From Sphingomonadales bacterium UBA6174 (GTDB taxonomy: Bacteria > Pseudomonadota > Alphaproteobacteria > Sphingomonadales > Sphingomonadaceae): a stretch of DNA of 5,127 bases. The position numbers were made by a program, and so were the translations under genes. Of the stretch, positions 5,021 to 5,127 are shown piece after piece (the first letter of the stretch is position 1; every line of letters begins with the position of its first letter). The notes under the pieces were generated by a model. The model was given only the letters and a program-made list of their open reading frames with translations, did not search any database and was not told the DNA's origin. Location of the stretch: the NCBI GenBank assembly GCA_002422945.1, contig DITW01000085.1, positions 1 through 5,127 of the forward strand. The letters are read 5' to 3'.

Positions 5021-5127
5021 TTATTGATCGAGGAAGCTGCGCATCTTGCGCGACCGGCTCGGATGCTTGAGCTTGCGCAAGGCCTTGGCCTCAATCTGAC
5101 GAATGCGTTCGCGGGTCACGCTGAACT
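5021..5127 (-). CDS. rpoD: RNA polymerase primary sigma factor RpoD (sigma-70), C-terminal fragment
   Basis: Only the last 34 codons lie in the window; the gene continues past the right edge. The translation runs from FSVTRERIRQIEAKALRKL to the ending HPSRSRKMRSFLDQ and stop. This is sigma region 4.2, whose helix-turn-helix binds the promoter -35 element. VTRERIRQIEAKALRKL is a hallmark of primary sigma factors, and the FLD ending is usual for proteobacterial RpoD. It acts in the cytoplasm with core RNA polymerase for housekeeping transcription. The frame is intact. A strong hairpin follows the stop codon. In a primary sigma factor this tail is nearly invariant, so the identification is firm even from a short fragment. 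Confidence 0.96.
   Translation of the reverse strand, partial: FSVTRERIRQIEAKALRKLKHPSRSRKMRSFLDQ

Overview
The window looks like chromosomal DNA of an alphaproteobacterium, most likely a sphingomonad (Sphingomonadales). The grounds are the RpoD C-terminus at the right edge, a PAS_5-type regulator next to a small zf-CHCC (NDUFS6-like) zinc-finger gene, and GC-rich codon use in the core genes. Genus cannot be fixed from the sequence alone.

Layout, left to right: (1) a small unrecognised membrane protein on the minus strand (47-475). (2) A complete tRNA-Thr(CGU) gene on the minus strand with encoded CCA (650-725). (3) A tyrosine recombinase gene on the minus strand (779-2134), pointing at the tRNA. 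(4) A second, partial copy of the tRNA (2228-2268). This is a perfect 41-bp repeat of 686-726 and covers tRNA positions 1-40 plus one upstream base. (5) A plus-strand pair: a 441-aa PAS_5-like protein (2473-3798) and a 74-aa zf-CHCC protein (3878-4102). (6) A convergent, unrecognised 223-aa gene on the minus strand (4122-4793). (7) The last 34 codons of rpoD on the minus strand (5021 to the window edge), with a hairpin terminator at 4961-4992.

The most interesting part is 686-2268. The two 41-bp repeats have the form of attL and attR, and the only gene between them is the integrase. This is therefore a roughly 1.54-kb solo-integrase element, or the collapsed remnant of a larger island. Its polarity is unusual: the repeat is the 5' half of the tRNA, not the 3' half. 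Integration therefore moved the chromosomal 5' half, and whatever promoter lay before it, 1.54 kb away. The tRNA now uses a 5' half and upstream DNA from the element. A plausible replacement promoter (TAGAAA-N17-TATAGG) lies in the 53-bp gap between integrase and tRNA, and the two genes are co-directional, so integrase read-through could also reach the tRNA. A perfect 12-bp inverted repeat sits 3 bp before the integrase start codon, overlaps a -10-like box and is accompanied by no Shine-Dalgarno sequence. It may be an operator over a leaderless promoter.

The rest looks like ordinary core chromosome. No intergenic stretch exceeds 300 bp; the three longest (482-649, 2269-2472 and 4794-5020) are described in the entries.
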